Assembly: GCA_016703605.1 (NCBI GenBank)
Contig: JADJBU010000022.1
Location: forward strand, 835,951 to 899,950
DNA from: Candidatus Villigracilis adiacens
GTDB taxonomy: Bacteria; Chloroflexota; Anaerolineae; Anaerolineales; Villigracilaceae
Reading direction: 5' to 3'
Length of the DNA: 64,000 nucleotides
Shown here piece after piece: positions 47,901 to 59,007 of this stretch. The translations under genes were made by a program, and so were the position numbers. Position 1 is the first letter of the stretch. Each line of letters begins with the position of its first letter. The notes beneath the pieces were generated by a model. The model was not told the DNA's origin. It made no database searches and saw only the letters and a program-made list of their open reading frames with translations.

Positions 47901-49649
47901 AGTAAGTTTTTCAAAGCGGAAGGGAGCATAACGATCCAACTGATAAGCTTGCTTTGCAATCTCAACTGCTTGAATCACATCGCCGTTTCTCAGTGCTTCA
48001 TCGGCATTTCCAAATTTTTTCAGGGATGCTTCCCTATCCATGTGTTCTTCAGCATTTCTACGGAGCGTAGACAAGCTACCCGTTTCCTCCTCGATGAGTT
48101 TTGCAACATCTAGCGGAATACGGCTTTCCAAAATAATTTTGGCTTTTTCATAGAAGACAGACGCTTCGCTGAATTTTCCGTCTGTATAGCAATTCCCCGC
48201 CTGCTCGAGCAAATCAAAGAGTTCACATTCCGCAATAAGATAATCCAAGCCCTTTGATTTAAGCGAAGGCTTGCCCAAGGCAGTACCTGCCAGATCAGCG
48301 AGATCACGTCGGGCGGATTGCCACTTTTGGGAATTGGATATTGGTGGGTCATTGGATGCGGGAGATCGGTTAATGAAATCCAATAAGGTCTTGAGATCGG
48401 CAAAACGTTCTTCAAAATCTTTAGGAGGTATTTCCTCTCCGATACGGGCGGCATGAGACCATCGACGCAAGACAGCAAGCTCATCCGCCCATGACACGCC
48501 TTCCTCGAAAGTTTGCCTCGCCAGCATAAAGGAACGCCCCTGCAAGAGCGCATAGCCTCGCTCGAAGTAATCACCAATAGAACGCACACTTTCGACGCGT
48601 TGAACGTCACGCTCATTAAACAATTGAGGCTCTTTGACTCTTAAAATATCAAGCGCGGAATAAGCGCGCGTTGCCGCCGCCAAGCCTTTTGCACTCAATG
48701 GCTCTTTGCCAGCCTGGGCCTGCTCTGCCGCGCTTTCAGCCTCCGCCAGACTCTTCTGCACTATTTCAGATAAGCGTTCAGGGGATTGCGACCATAAGCT
48801 GGCCAATAGGCGCAACTCTTCCCGAACATCTACAGCATTCTTAAATCGCGCGTCTATATTCCGATGTAGTAACGTCCCCACTAGGCGGCGCGTCCCCCAA
48901 GTCATCTTGTCTTTGAAGCGGTCAATGATTGGCTTAGCGTGTTCATTCAATTCGCCGATGGAATATTTGAGAGTGTGTCCCGTCAGCATGGATAACAGAT
49001 ACACGCCACCCAACAACACATCGCGCGCCACGCCGCGTTTCTTCTCATCGCCGGGCTTGATCTCTTCCAGCGTTCCGAAATCGGTCAACTTCAATTGCCC
49101 GCCCCATTTGCGATCAAATTTATTTTCCACCCACCACAGGTTTTCAAATTTCAGATCAATAAATGTTTTGGATAAGTGATTATGAAGGATGTCCAATATC
49201 CTGTACAGGTGCCAGGCAATCGTCAATGCCTGCTTTTCAGAAAATGTCCCCTGTTTCTTTAATAATTCAGGAACCTGTGTACCAGGAATAAACTCCATTA
49301 CCAGGTATGGAAATCCTTGGGTATCAGGGTCGGGCTGGTATTCGCTCAAGCCATAATAAACTGGGGCAATTTTCAGGTTAGAAGCCAGCGAGTCTGGAGT
49401 TTCCTCTTCAAGGTGCATCAGGGACGCCAATGTTTCACCCTCTTTGTAGAACAACTGGCGCGCCAAGGGGAAATCAAGCACCTTCATGGCTTTTACAACA
49501 ACGTTGACAAGGTCTTTCTCCCCGGACACACTTAGCAAGGCCTTATACACCTCGCCCGTCAAGCCAGAGGAAAGACTCTTTTCAATCAGCAGGTTCTGTC
49601 CATCATGTTTGAGGGTTTGACCTTCTTGAAGCAATTTTTTTTGAGCCAT
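44997..49649 (-). CDS. Membrane Ser/Thr protein kinase with helical stalk and golvesin-like ectodomain
   Basis: This 1550-residue protein is intact. The N-terminal kinase (about 15-270) has VVVKAMKV (ATP Lys), YLVMEFIPG, a catalytic loop FIDLKFEN (HRD written FID, with the Asp kept) and LTDFGTLEE. About 270-1140 are helical repeats. One membrane helix lies at about 1147-1172, followed by a Thr/Pro linker (TPTLTSTPTLTPT type) and an external part of about 330 residues with two beta domains resembling golvesin/carbohydrate-binding modules (SAGTYEVYVWIPALHA). The kinase and stalk are cytosolic. It overlaps nothing upstream and is 22 bp before the giant kinase gene. AAAGGAG precedes the ATG. Confidence 0.82.
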   Translation of the reverse strand: MAQKKLLQEGQTLKHDGQNLLIEKSLSSGLTGEVYKALLSVSGEKDLVNVVVKAMKVLDFPLARQLFYKEGETLASLMHLEEETPDSLASNLKIAPVYYGLSEYQPDPDTQGFPYLVMEFIPGTQVPELLKKQGTFSEKQALTIAWHLYRILDILHNHLSKTFIDLKFENLWWVENKFDRKWGGQLKLTDFGTLEEIKPGDEKKRGVARDVLLGGVYLLSMLTGHTLKYSIGELNEHAKPIIDRFKDKMTWGTRRLVGTLLHRNIDARFKNAVDVREELRLLASLWSQSPERLSEIVQKSLAEAESAAEQAQAGKEPLSAKGLAAATRAYSALDILRVKEPQLFNERDVQRVESVRSIGDYFERGYALLQGRSFMLARQTFEEGVSWADELAVLRRWSHAARIGEEIPPKDFEERFADLKTLLDFINRSPASNDPPISNSQKWQSARRDLADLAGTALGKPSLKSKGLDYLIAECELFDLLEQAGNCYTDGKFSEASVFYEKAKIILESRIPLDVAKLIEEETGSLSTLRRNAEEHMDREASLKKFGNADEALRNGDVIQAVEIAKQAYQLDRYAPFRFEKLTGLCLTALELSPMQPEKADVYIRASRQFADIGSQEFGKDVEFDKICDVSVTLDLALQKIPLADHIEFSKLLEVAHAALGEKGALVEGIIKYAASRTAQEPLFLEALAESMERLVSSSNHPIEWRRMASEISQARSEEYHKQVDDLMRQVYHILLPIMPYANDPKTLAEILQVAADHSHRLGGFDLHVLQGRRSRLEEAKILVDKMRKLIYKEGEYRWKEFELIRDMVTDGLKPAEETVEKQAQVQSEEYEVRKDALFGELDQIQEKLNWVKNNPPGDFESNSQVASYQTLHRQLVDYLYRCYQTKSTFQKTTELDILINRAIYALNMLGGASWKQLLELASGRIEYFESTFKQASEDFARGDLLRVRVVLDSTRAELDSTPEWQALNAKFVQARDWIAWCESKSEQFQSAKADAGLLRDLRFFSDLGLPAVYWEHSPADSYLDQAFAGLKTDLQSDIKSSNIYHEKFLDILRGLLDVTWTKQLAVSSKEQRAWKMAEWLQGAYERARSKDKNARGLLTYISQTLPPENIDDALVSFTYADWDNLRLAEKRRRDAENKRRKSLLAVGITLSVCLVLAVAGILGYVANKERISQIVNGTYTPSPTLTPTLTSTPTLTPTITLTPTETLTLTPVPPSKYLLQDVGPLYPASPINGDAYWLVNDTDAVIAPLPGGPEKVWKDARSSDKNAKSEKFVYTVTGNANIAWIMDMPFDAAGYYQIFVLDTQQYSSQPQSFNVFLDQQLVQPYRGASQVIFQDIQQKTDAWVSLGVYQANAGQTLAVQLAIGELTDKKPFAVDRLLVVRLNESTRQMLDQLPAGRPLVSLLDDPAVRFFEVVGGEPKQVKDRGALFNDVQAWNGSFTSRPLNEPLTIPVWVEWTSENRLSAGTYEVYVWIPALHATVVADYFLLADGKEVDRPNPATINQKDHAGKWLSLGTWDLPQESMVSLRMIVAAGVTGEIGLDAVAIVKVEQ

Positions 49650-49680
49650 AAATCTCCTTTATGAAACCCTTCCCGAAAAG

Positions 49681-52526
49681 CTACCAACCCTTCCAGACCG
49701 GTTCATCCAGTTCGCATTGCAGGATGATCGAAAATGAGCGGGCTAAACCATCCTGCTCACCCTTTTTTCTCCAGCTTTCAAATTCCTGTTTTAAACTATC
49801 TCGAACAGCGTGGGATTCGGCAATATTTTCTTTGCTCTTCTTAGTAAGCAAATTCAAATATTGAGTCCGTTTCGTCGGGTGAAAATTCCTGTGAGGATTC
49901 TGATTTAGATCCTGTTCATTCGGAAGTTCCAGCACGAAACGACGGAAAGCTGTCAACAAGCCATCGCCGCCAACGGGAGCAAGTTCAAGTTCTGCAAAGC
50001 CATCGAATGCCGACACTTTCCAGGATTGCTGACGTCCGCTTTCATCATATGATGAAGCAATAGTCCCCGTAAACAGCGCTTGGCAAAAAAGCGTTACCAG
50101 TTGCGGGTCAGCAAGCAAACTTACAAAGTCCGGCGAAAGCAGGGTGCGTGTGCGTTCCAGGTTCCAGATACGTCTTTCGTAAACAGCGGCAACCTGTTCC
50201 TGGATATATACATGTATTTTCTCGGGCGATTTGCCAATATATTCCCGCTTGATGTTTTCGAGGGCTGTCACTGCACCGAAAGGGATATTAAGCCTCAAAG
50301 ACAAGGCGGTGAACCGCGTGGGGTCTCCGCCAGCCAATTCGTTTTTTTCACTGCGGGGAGTATCAGGAAATACACGCCCGACCAACTCACGGCTCAGGGT
50401 TGGGTCATGAGAAATTAGGTAAGAACGTCTGGAAGCAATATTATTATCAAGCAAGGCAATATCCTGATCGTAAGACAGGAAGGCTTCCTTTGCCTGATAA
50501 AGGAAGTCTGCAAAAAGACGAACACGCTGGTTGAACCATTTCCCCGTCAAATCCGCCTCCAACGCAGACGTCTGCGAGATGGCAAGATCAAAGACCGCGT
50601 CAACAAAACCTTGTAGCTGGTCTGCTTTGAAACAATAACGGGGATTCGGCTCTGAGGTGATCTCACCGTGGGCAGACCAACAGACCAGATAAAGTTGAGG
50701 AACCTGATCCGGGGCAAGCCTAACCCACCATTCAAGCCGGTCATGGACTCGTTTAAAGGACAGGCTTGGCTCACTGGTAAAACGCGAGAGTTCCGGGCGT
50801 ACGGTATCGGCATAATATGATTCCAACTCATGCAAGCTACCGGCCGGGTCTGATACGACCGAGCGATAGATATGATTGTTGAAACCGGCCGCCAATTTCT
50901 TTTCTGCATCCTTTCGATACAGGTTTAGAATGCTGGAAATATCTTTTGGGGCAGATGAAGTTACATCTTCCCCAAAATCGTTTCGCCAACCGGACCTGGT
51001 TCGAGAACTACGCCAATCCGAGACCAATAGGTTTGTCGAGGCAGAAGTTCCAACCTGTTCTGGTGAAAAAAAAGCCTGCTTCCAAGTGCGGAGTTCCTTC
51101 AACAGAGCTAACACGCTTTCCTGCCATTTTGTAAGAGTGTATTGAAAAGCAAAACGTTCCGGTGCATTCATGTTGGCGGGCTTACTGGACTTAAACCAAA
51201 CTTCGCATTGCTTTAAATGCGCATCCAGAGTTTCAAGAGATAAGCAAATGTGGGAGATGTCTGCAGGTATTTCGTTCAATGCACGGACAAGGCTGTGAGA
51301 TAACTGACCCTGAAACGCTGTTATAAACCCGGAGTCAAGGTCTGGAACAATGTCAAAATGAGATGATGCATCAGCATCCAATATCCACCTAAAGACCGGA
51401 TGAACGTATGGTCCACTCGTTAAAAAACGTCGAGCCGTAGAAAATGGTTGTTCCGGTTGAATCATATTTTGGCAGACCAATCCCTCTGTGTGGTTGACCA
51501 GCTCGCCAAATATTGCGGCATACGCCAGCCGTGCCGCTACGTACCTTTTCACCAATTGAGCTGGAATGTATAGCGTTGCAATACCCAAGCCGTGCGCGAC
51601 CGCTTGATGAGAGTTATGCCGGATCTGACCAGAGTCTGTCAAGTCGTTCTGCACGTTCTCCCATATTTGCCGAGATGTGGGATGGATAAGGGTATACATA
51701 GCTTCCGCCAAGAGTTGCCCCTCCTCTTTATCGGGCGGAGTCGATCCCAGAATGGGATCATCCAAGATAAACAAGGCATCGAACAGGGCGGAATACACCA
51801 CCAGATTGTCACCATATGCCGTGTTCATCTTATGGGGGCCTGCAAATGAAAAACGCCCAAGTTCCCTGCAAACAGCAAATATCTCTTCGGCAGGAAGCGG
51901 ATTTGACACAGAGGATTGCAAGGATAAAAAAGCGACAACTCGTGAGAACAGGTTATCTCTTCCCATACTATGGGGAAAATTTCGCAGTATCTGGAGGGTT
52001 TCACCCAGAACACCAATCGTAGGCTCGGCAAGGCTTCCTACAAAAAAAACTTGGGTATTGGTGCCTAAGTCCAACAAGTTTTCCTGAAGCCATTCCTGGT
52101 ATCTTCGATAATTCACCACCTGCTGGAAAAGGGTCATGACACTCAAGCGAGCCGACTGCACCGTTCCCTTTGGAGTAGTAGTGGGTGAATTTTTTTGAAG
52201 TTCAAGTACGCGAATCGAGAGTCCACCATCCTGTCATTGCACAGCTGGCGTTTCTTTTATCAATAATGCCCGCAAGACCGATGATTTACCCACATTACTT
52301 TGAAATCTTTTCGGTTAGGAACGGCAGTGATCTCTCCCAGTCTCCCCAAGGGCAACAATAAGAGGGTAGGAGGATACGAACTGGAATTAACCCCAATAGA
52401 AGACAGGGAATCGGTGCTTTTTTCCTGCACCCTGCCAGAGGCAATCAGTCTTACTTTAGGAGCTGACGGCCAAGATTCAAATGGATTACTTTTATTTCCA
52501 AAAGTTAATAAATCACGCAACGGCAT
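49681..52526 (-). CDS. Degenerate tubulin-like protein (frame-disrupted N-terminus)
   Basis: The intact frame (from about 52190) encodes some 830 residues. Upstream pieces in other frames add PTLLLLPLGRLGE, RSLPFLTEKISK and GGLSIRVLELQ. They align with the start of the tubulin-like protein encoded next upstream (PAIIIGLGGTGQW, VLTFLKKEL, GVKLLSFD). The second nucleotide loop region reads VFFVGSLAEPTIGVLGE against its partner's VGSLAGGTGAGMLVD. Both glycine-rich GTP loops are lost, so it is probably a non-hydrolysing paralogue, perhaps a cap or partner subunit. Two or more indels lie between 52200 and 52330. Confidence 0.6.
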
Positions 52527-52553
52527 GGGAAATTACCATTATCAATCCATGAG

Positions 52554-52589
52554 GATAGTGGCATCGAGATTAACCTCGATGCCACTATC
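52554..52589. terminator. Strong hairpin between the two tubulin-like genes
   Basis: GATAGTGGCATCGAG (52554-52568) and its perfect 15-base inverted copy (52575-52589) are separated by six bases. The hairpin lies 13 bp after the tubulin-like gene on the minus strand. There is no T run on either side, so it may be an attenuator or mRNA-stability element rather than a full terminator. Confidence 0.55.
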
Positions 52590-52601
52590 ATAAACAAACC
52601 A

Positions 52602-55600
52602 TTATTTGGAAGACATATTTTCCAAACCCTGAACAGCTTTTAGATACACCACTTGTGCGACATCCGCGAAATCCTCACGCTCCTGCCCTATCGTCTTACG
52701 TAGAATTTCATCACTAATGGTTTTGCGTTGATTTTCGAGATCGACCAAAGTGGTCTTTACAATACCCTTCGAGTCTTCGATTTGCTGACGGTACAATTTA
52801 ATGACCTTTGCCTTGCCCAAATCTCTTTGAGCATTCAGAATCGCATCTCTCAATTGCTCCCAGTCCACATAGCGCTGTTGATTCATGCCTGGGCGTTGGT
52901 CCACGCCTTCCATGACAAAGTTATGGATTACTTGGAATATATCTTCCTTGACATTCCCATACAGTGACTTGCTGGGCTCACTGAGATAAAGCGGTTCCTT
53001 ATCAGTTGGCAGTTGATAAGCCCAATACGCTGCACCTCTCTCTTCATTGACCTTGATAAAGCCAAGGGCGTAGGCGCGAAGGAACATTTCAAAGCGTTCC
53101 TTATCCTCCAGCACAGCCACCACCTCGGGGTGGAGAGATCGGTAATTCTTCCCGATCAAATGTGGAATCTCCGATTCGTAGGAACAGGCATTAATTTCTG
53201 CCGGAAAAATATGAAGCTCCGCAGCTGGGATGCCCCGATGAGGATCGGTCACCTGTTGAATATAAGCGTCGCGACAGGCATGCCACATTTGAAAATCCTG
53301 GCTGGGGATGAGATCGTCTGAACGGACAATGGTCATCTTGTGGTAGTCTTCCGAATCAACCAATGTCAGGCTGGCTCCCTTGATATGGGCATTGCGCTGT
53401 TTCATCTCGGATTCAAATTCGCCAAAATATCTGGTTGTTTCGTCATCTATATTCGAATGAACCCGGATATAACAGGCGACCACCTCAGGTCCATGGACTG
53501 TGGATGCAGGCATATAGAGCGGTGCAGCCAGTTTATCCACAGCCACTGCCAATTTTTCGCCGGTTGGATATATTTTCATCACTTCGCGCGCGAGTGGTCT
53601 CTCACTGTATAGAGCCTTGAAAGGACGTTGCGCCAATTGCAGGATCAATTCCAAGTTGGCCCTGGATGGATTCTCGCCTTCACGACGAAATGGCATATAC
53701 GTTGACGGTTGATTTTGTTCTTCCGATGGAAACTCAATCCCACAAGTTATTTTCACTCCACTAGATCCATCAGTAACTTGCCACTTCAAACTCTCAATAG
53801 CATCAATGACATAAGCCTCATCCGTCTTATATTCATGCTCACCCACAAGTTGGCTTATTTTATCCAACCGCTTGTCAATCTGATGGTTGACGTTAACATT
53901 GCCAAGCGAGTCAACTGCTTCTGGATATAGCCCATTAATCTTCAAGTTCTGGTCACCTGTGGCAAGATGAGCAATCCAGTTTTGGATATCTTTCAAACTA
54001 TTCTCAGCAATCGCCCGCATGGCTAAAGTAGTTTCTGCCAAGACATCCAGCAAAATATCATCTTTGCGGACATCAATATCACGTTGTTCTGCCAATAGAT
54101 AATTCCGCTGGGCACGATGTGCATCCGGGTGAGTAAAATCGTCCCAAAAAGGAAGCCAACCTTTCTTGCCAGAGAGCCGTTCGTATTCTCGTAATGCACT
54201 ATCAGCTGCCTGTTTCGTCTTTGCCCCTAATCGCAGATCTTCATTACGGATTTGTCGGACTGTATTTAGGAATTTCACAAAATAATCGAAGTTGTCAATC
54301 AAGCCGGCATAAAACGCACGCACATATCCTATTTTTCCACCACGTGCAATTCGCGCATCAGTTGAATCGCCGTTAAGGGCATGCAATGTCCAAGCTTGCA
54401 ACAGGGAACGGAAGCGCGCAGTTTGGGCAGTTTTCGCCCGATCAATCGCTTTTCCATATTTACCGCGCAATCGCTCGCCACTGGCTGTATCTAATCCATA
54501 ATGTTCTTGACGAACTTGTGGAACCTTACTCTTAATTCGGGAATAAGCGCTAGCAGGCGTGTCACCGGCCGCTCCACCAGGTCCAGCATTCCGGCTAGGT
54601 GGAACTTCTCGCCAAATCGGGCGATTCAGTTCGTCTGCAATTTCGCGCATGATGAGCTTTCCCTCTTCATCCTGACTGATGTTTGTTAGCGCCTCTAGGA
54701 AACGGCCATTGCCAATGGTAAGTCCGCCTCGTGCTATTTGTTGTGCCATTGCTGTGTTACGCAGTCCATCTTTTTCCCTAACTTCTGCCAATAAAGGCAA
54801 GAATTTGGTATTCGGGATTTCATTCCCGCTGACGTTTATCGCACTGGCAAACATGAACTTTAAGGCAGTCCTGACGCCATCCTGTGCATCAGGCACTTCA
54901 CGGTTACGAATTTCCGAGACACCAACCACCCGCCCATTATTATTGATCTCAGGAGCCACAAACTCGCGTAAAACATCCAACGCCAATTGGTGAGAGAACT
55001 TTTCCTGGGCATAATATACTGGCACCTTTAACGTATAAGAGCCAACGGTTGAATGGTAAGGTCGACGGGGAAGTTGCGCCAATTTTCCGGCGAGGTTAGT
55101 TGTTATAAATTCTGTATATTCTTTGCCTGCTTGTTCATCCAAGATCGCAGAAACGACATGCGCCAAGCCGGGGAAAAGACCCTCTTCCGCCCGTACGTTA
55201 TCCAGTGAGTTGACAGTCTGCCGGGCAGGATCAACCATGTAACTCACATCGTACGCACGACGATCCAAGCGAATACGCAAATCCTGATTGGTTTCATGAT
55301 AGTTGATCTGACGCAATCCGAAACGTTCGCTGACGATCATGAACCGATCCAGTTCGCGCCATGCAGCGAACGAACGAGCTAACATATCACGGCCTTCGCC
55401 CAAACCACCCGCTGTAAATGCGCGGGGCAGAACGAAAAATCCACGGACAACATAGTTGTTGGCAACCATCTTGGCGGCTTGCGCGCGTACCAAATATGCC
55501 ATATCAACCAACATACCTGCCCCTGTCCCGCCAGCTAATGAACCGACAATGATAATTTCCAATTGCATATCGCGCGAAACATCGCCTTGCAAGTCCTGCA

Positions 55601-56057
55601 TAGCTGCGCGCAAGCGCGATAAAATCTCGGAACGTTGAAAAGCAGCAAGGTCACGAAAAACAGAAATGCGCCCCATTTGGCGTATCTGCCCACTACCTTC
55701 TTTTGTATTGAAAGCGGCTGGGGGTAGTTTGGATAGAAATGACTTGGCTGGAAACCACTGTAGGTGAGAATGTTTTCCAGCAGCGATCTCGCTGGCTAAA
55801 GCGCCTACATTGTCCCCGATCGGAATATATTCCTTGCCTTCAATTAAACGCACAGCCCCAGCTCGAATATCTTCATCTTTATCCCGTTTGCTTGCTTGCC
55901 CCGTCCCTGCAGTGGTGCGCGTGGTGGTATCAAAGGAAAGCAACTTAACACCAGTAGGAAGCGAACCTCCGCCAATCTCCAATAACTCTTTTTTTGAGGA
56001 AGGTCAACACCCACTGACCAGTTCCACTAAACCAATGATAATTGCTGGACGAGTCAT
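52602..56057 (-). CDS. Tubulin/FtsZ-like GTPase (Tubulin_2 type; two indels near the start)
   Basis: The ATG at 56057 has an AAGGAG site and begins MTRPAIIIGL. Restoring one G near 56026 and removing one A in the run at 55989-55995 gives GLGGTGQWVLTFLKKEL and joins the 1126-residue open frame, for about 1150 residues. Tubulin-type features are GLGGTG (about 9-14) and the glycine-rich signature VGSLAGGTGAGMLVDMAYLV (about 175-195), followed by a long helical C-terminal region. Such proteins bind GTP and may form filaments. FtsZ-like relatives have been described next to VWA proteins in predicted membrane-remodelling loci. It follows the VWA receptor gene by 27 bp. Confidence 0.75.
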
Positions 56058-56084
56058 TTTTCATCTCCTTTTATGTATAGACGA

Positions 56085-58630
56085 TTATTCTATCGGTTCA
56101 TAAACCATTTGCGCAAAAGTTTCTTCACTATAAACACTTGGGGTTTTGGGATTTAGATCTACAGAATACTTTCGCCCGCTTGAAGAAACGCAATCAATAC
56201 GAATTCCTTGTTGCTCATCAGAATAGAAGGCACCTGTTGCACCATCGTCTTGTTTTGCGGTGCGGCGTTTCTTTCCAATATTTTTCGCCTTCATACTTTT
56301 CAACATCAATTGAGGGTAGCCATCCAATTCACGCTTTTTGATTTTGCGGAAATTAACACCGCTATATAAACCAAATTCGGCAATATTAGTGGAACCATCT
56401 ACAAAAGTAAGCGTCCCGGAAATCTTATTGGTACGAATTGCAATGTTATAGATGATCATTACCAAAAGTATCGCAATGATTATGGCAAGAATAATATAAT
56501 ATGTCCCGGTCCGGCAGAGAGCACAGTCGGTGCGGGTAAAAGGAACTTCTATAGAGCGGTCATATACCCAGAAACCAGGTTTCAGACTTTCAGATGATAT
56601 ATCCAAAACCAACGTCTGAGAACCCACATAAGAAAGGTCCGATATAGTACCGATAAATTCACCCTGGGTATCAGGATCGGGCACCAAAGTAACAGGTTGT
56701 GAAACCTGCTCTGGAAGAACAAGCCCTTGTCCTTCGGGGGAAGGCGGAGGAGAATATTTCAGCGTGGCACGAATGGAATTGTCAGGGGCGACCAAGATAT
56801 CACTGACATTTATCATCGTATTCCCGCTTTCGTCCACCAATTTAACGCGGATTGTAAGTGGAAGTTCCTTAAGGGGCCAGCCTCCCAATATGGTATTGTG
56901 AACATTTCCAACGGAATCATCTACAACCGGCGATATCGTGCTAATCCTAACTGGGAAGACATCTTGAGCCGTGAACTCAATATTTTCCAACTTAAAAACA
57001 TCATAGACTTGATCAAAAACCTGCGATTCGTTTTGAGTGAAAACAGTTGGCGCGCCATCATGACGGCGGGTTGTTCCAATGATCGAATATCGATATGTAC
57101 CTTCTACCGGCACCAACAAAGGTTGATCAGCACGGAAAGTTTGATTAACGGCATCCCAACGCAATGTATAACTGTTTTGTTCCCCGCTGGGAGACGTTAC
57201 ATTGGCAACAACATTGATCGCAAAAAGTTCCTTTTCAGACTGCGGCACCACTATTCCATTGTTAGAAGAGTCCAACAATTGATAGTCAAGGTAATAAGGA
57301 TCGTCAGGGTTGTAATAAGGTTCTCTATCAAATTGGGGAATTTGTGTTATTGGGGCTCGTTCTGTTGGCAATATTTCAACCTCATCATAATAAACGTCAA
57401 TCCCATCGCAATTTGTAGATGTTAATTGCCAGATACCTGGATATGGAGCAATGAACTCATAACGTTCATTTGCCCCAAAAGCATAATAACCGCTTTGCGG
57501 ATCACTGTAAAACCATCATCAGGTCCACCACCTTGTATCGTATGTATTTCATTATTAGCATCCGTATACGAAAGGGTAACCTGAACTTCAGGTACTGTCT
57601 TGTATGCCGTAACTATTGCTTTCTTCAAATACGGGTTTACTGCAAATCCACCGCAATCCAGCAAGTTAGGGCGTACACCCGCCAATTGCGAAAGGATTTG
57701 TCGTAGTGTGGTTGGAATATCTTCCGCATTCCTGCGCAGGGAAATAAGTTGTCCAGCATAATCCTGCGACATTTGACTGAGAACATCCTGTGCAAGTGTT
57801 GGAATGCTCTGACCGCTATTTCGCAAAAGGATCGTATATATATAAGTACTGTTTTTGTAGTCCGCATCATTTACAGGATTCGCCTCTAGACATCCTGTGG
57901 ACTCTTCTGCAGGAATTTCATTATCTCCATATGTTATACGAAGTTGCGCCAAACACATCTCCCGTCGTTTAAGAGCATCCGCAAAATCAAAGCGACTATC
58001 CACTAGGTCACGTAATAATTCTGTGCTAATCTCATATTTATTGGGGTCGCATGAGCCGCCAGGTACACAAGGGAAACCATCTGTAACAAACAGGATTACT
58101 TTTTTACGAGGCTCATTCCCGCCGGCAGAAGGACTAAACTCAAGCATATCCCACGCTGTTTCAAATGCCTTCTGAGGATAGGTCTGACCGAGATTATCAG
58201 CTAACACCATCGCTTTCAAATTCTCACGCAAATCCTGCGCTTCAATTGGGCTACGCGGACTTATGTCACTGAGAGGAAGGTCGACACGTGTCTTCCCTTC
58301 GTCGCCAAATGAAATAACTCCTATTCGATGATAACTGCCGGGACACTGGTCGATAGATAGATCTACAAGTAAATCTATCATCCCATCGACGGCGTTTTTT
58401 CGTTGTTTAGTTGGATCATTGGCAGTCCCATTATCACCACTCATACTGGATGATTGGTCTATTATAAAAATTACGTCCAAATTGGAACAGGAAGAAAGTG
58501 ATGTGTCTTGTAAAAAGACCTGATTTTTTTTAGTATTGGAGCTAGCATTAACACTTTCCAGACTACTCACACATAACACTAATAACAAAAAGAGAAATAT
58601 TAAAGTTTTGAAATAGCTTCGTTTCAACAT
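56085..58630 (-). CDS. VWA-domain receptor with one membrane span (one frameshift)
   Basis: The ATG at 58630 (MLKRSYFKTL) lies six bases after AGGAGG. The frame breaks near 57490 at GCGG(G)TTAT. Restoring one G continues RKAGYYAFGANERYEF into the next open frame, whose only alternative start is a TTG, so this is one gene of about 848 residues. It has a signal peptide, a VWA domain (about 45-330) with the metal site FIIDQSSSMS and FVTDGFPC, Ig-like beta domains, a membrane helix at about residues 710-735 after a CALC pair, and a cytosolic tail of about 110 residues. It is the first gene of the cluster and probably senses an external ligand. Confidence 0.75.
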
Positions 58631-58971
58631 TAGCATCCTCCTAAATTTACTCATCTATTTACAAATGGGAATTAATTTGGGAAAGTTTCTATTAAGGCGC
58701 AATATCTTCCCCTGTAAAAACTTGATCTTCTGAAAAGAAAAAAAATATACACAACCGAAAAATGCTGATTTACCAAGCACAGTTCGGCAGCAGCTAATAT
58801 AAATACTCTTAATATCTAACTCAATCTGTTCCATGACAATACCCCAAGCAAGATTATTGTTATCAGGCAAAAACTAATTTCTAATCAGAGTTTAATTATA
58901 TCATAATTCAAGAAGTGAAAATTGCACTTTGAAAGTAAACTTTATAACTTAATGAGAAGAATAATTGAGGC
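58631..58971. other. Intergenic region upstream of the cluster
   Basis: This AT-rich stretch should hold the promoter of the minus-strand cluster. I see no convincing gene; a 71-codon minus-strand frame at 58655-58870 lacks a ribosome site and family features. No clear palindromic operator was found. Confidence 0.4.
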
Positions 58972-59000
58972 TTGACTAAAGCCCGCCTTAACCATAATAT
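58972..59000 (+). promoter_or_regulatory. Sigma-70-like promoter pointing to the right end
   Basis: TTGACT (58972-58977) and TAATAT (58995-59000) are spaced by 17 bp, close to the ideal. It points away from the cluster toward the right repeat, and no element gene lies downstream on the plus strand. It may drive a short RNA. Confidence 0.45.
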
Positions 59001-59007
59001 TAGTTAC

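Noticed and set aside
58655..58870. 71-codon minus-strand frame before the VWA receptor gene
   Set aside because: It has no ribosome site and no family features, and it lies in the expected promoter region.
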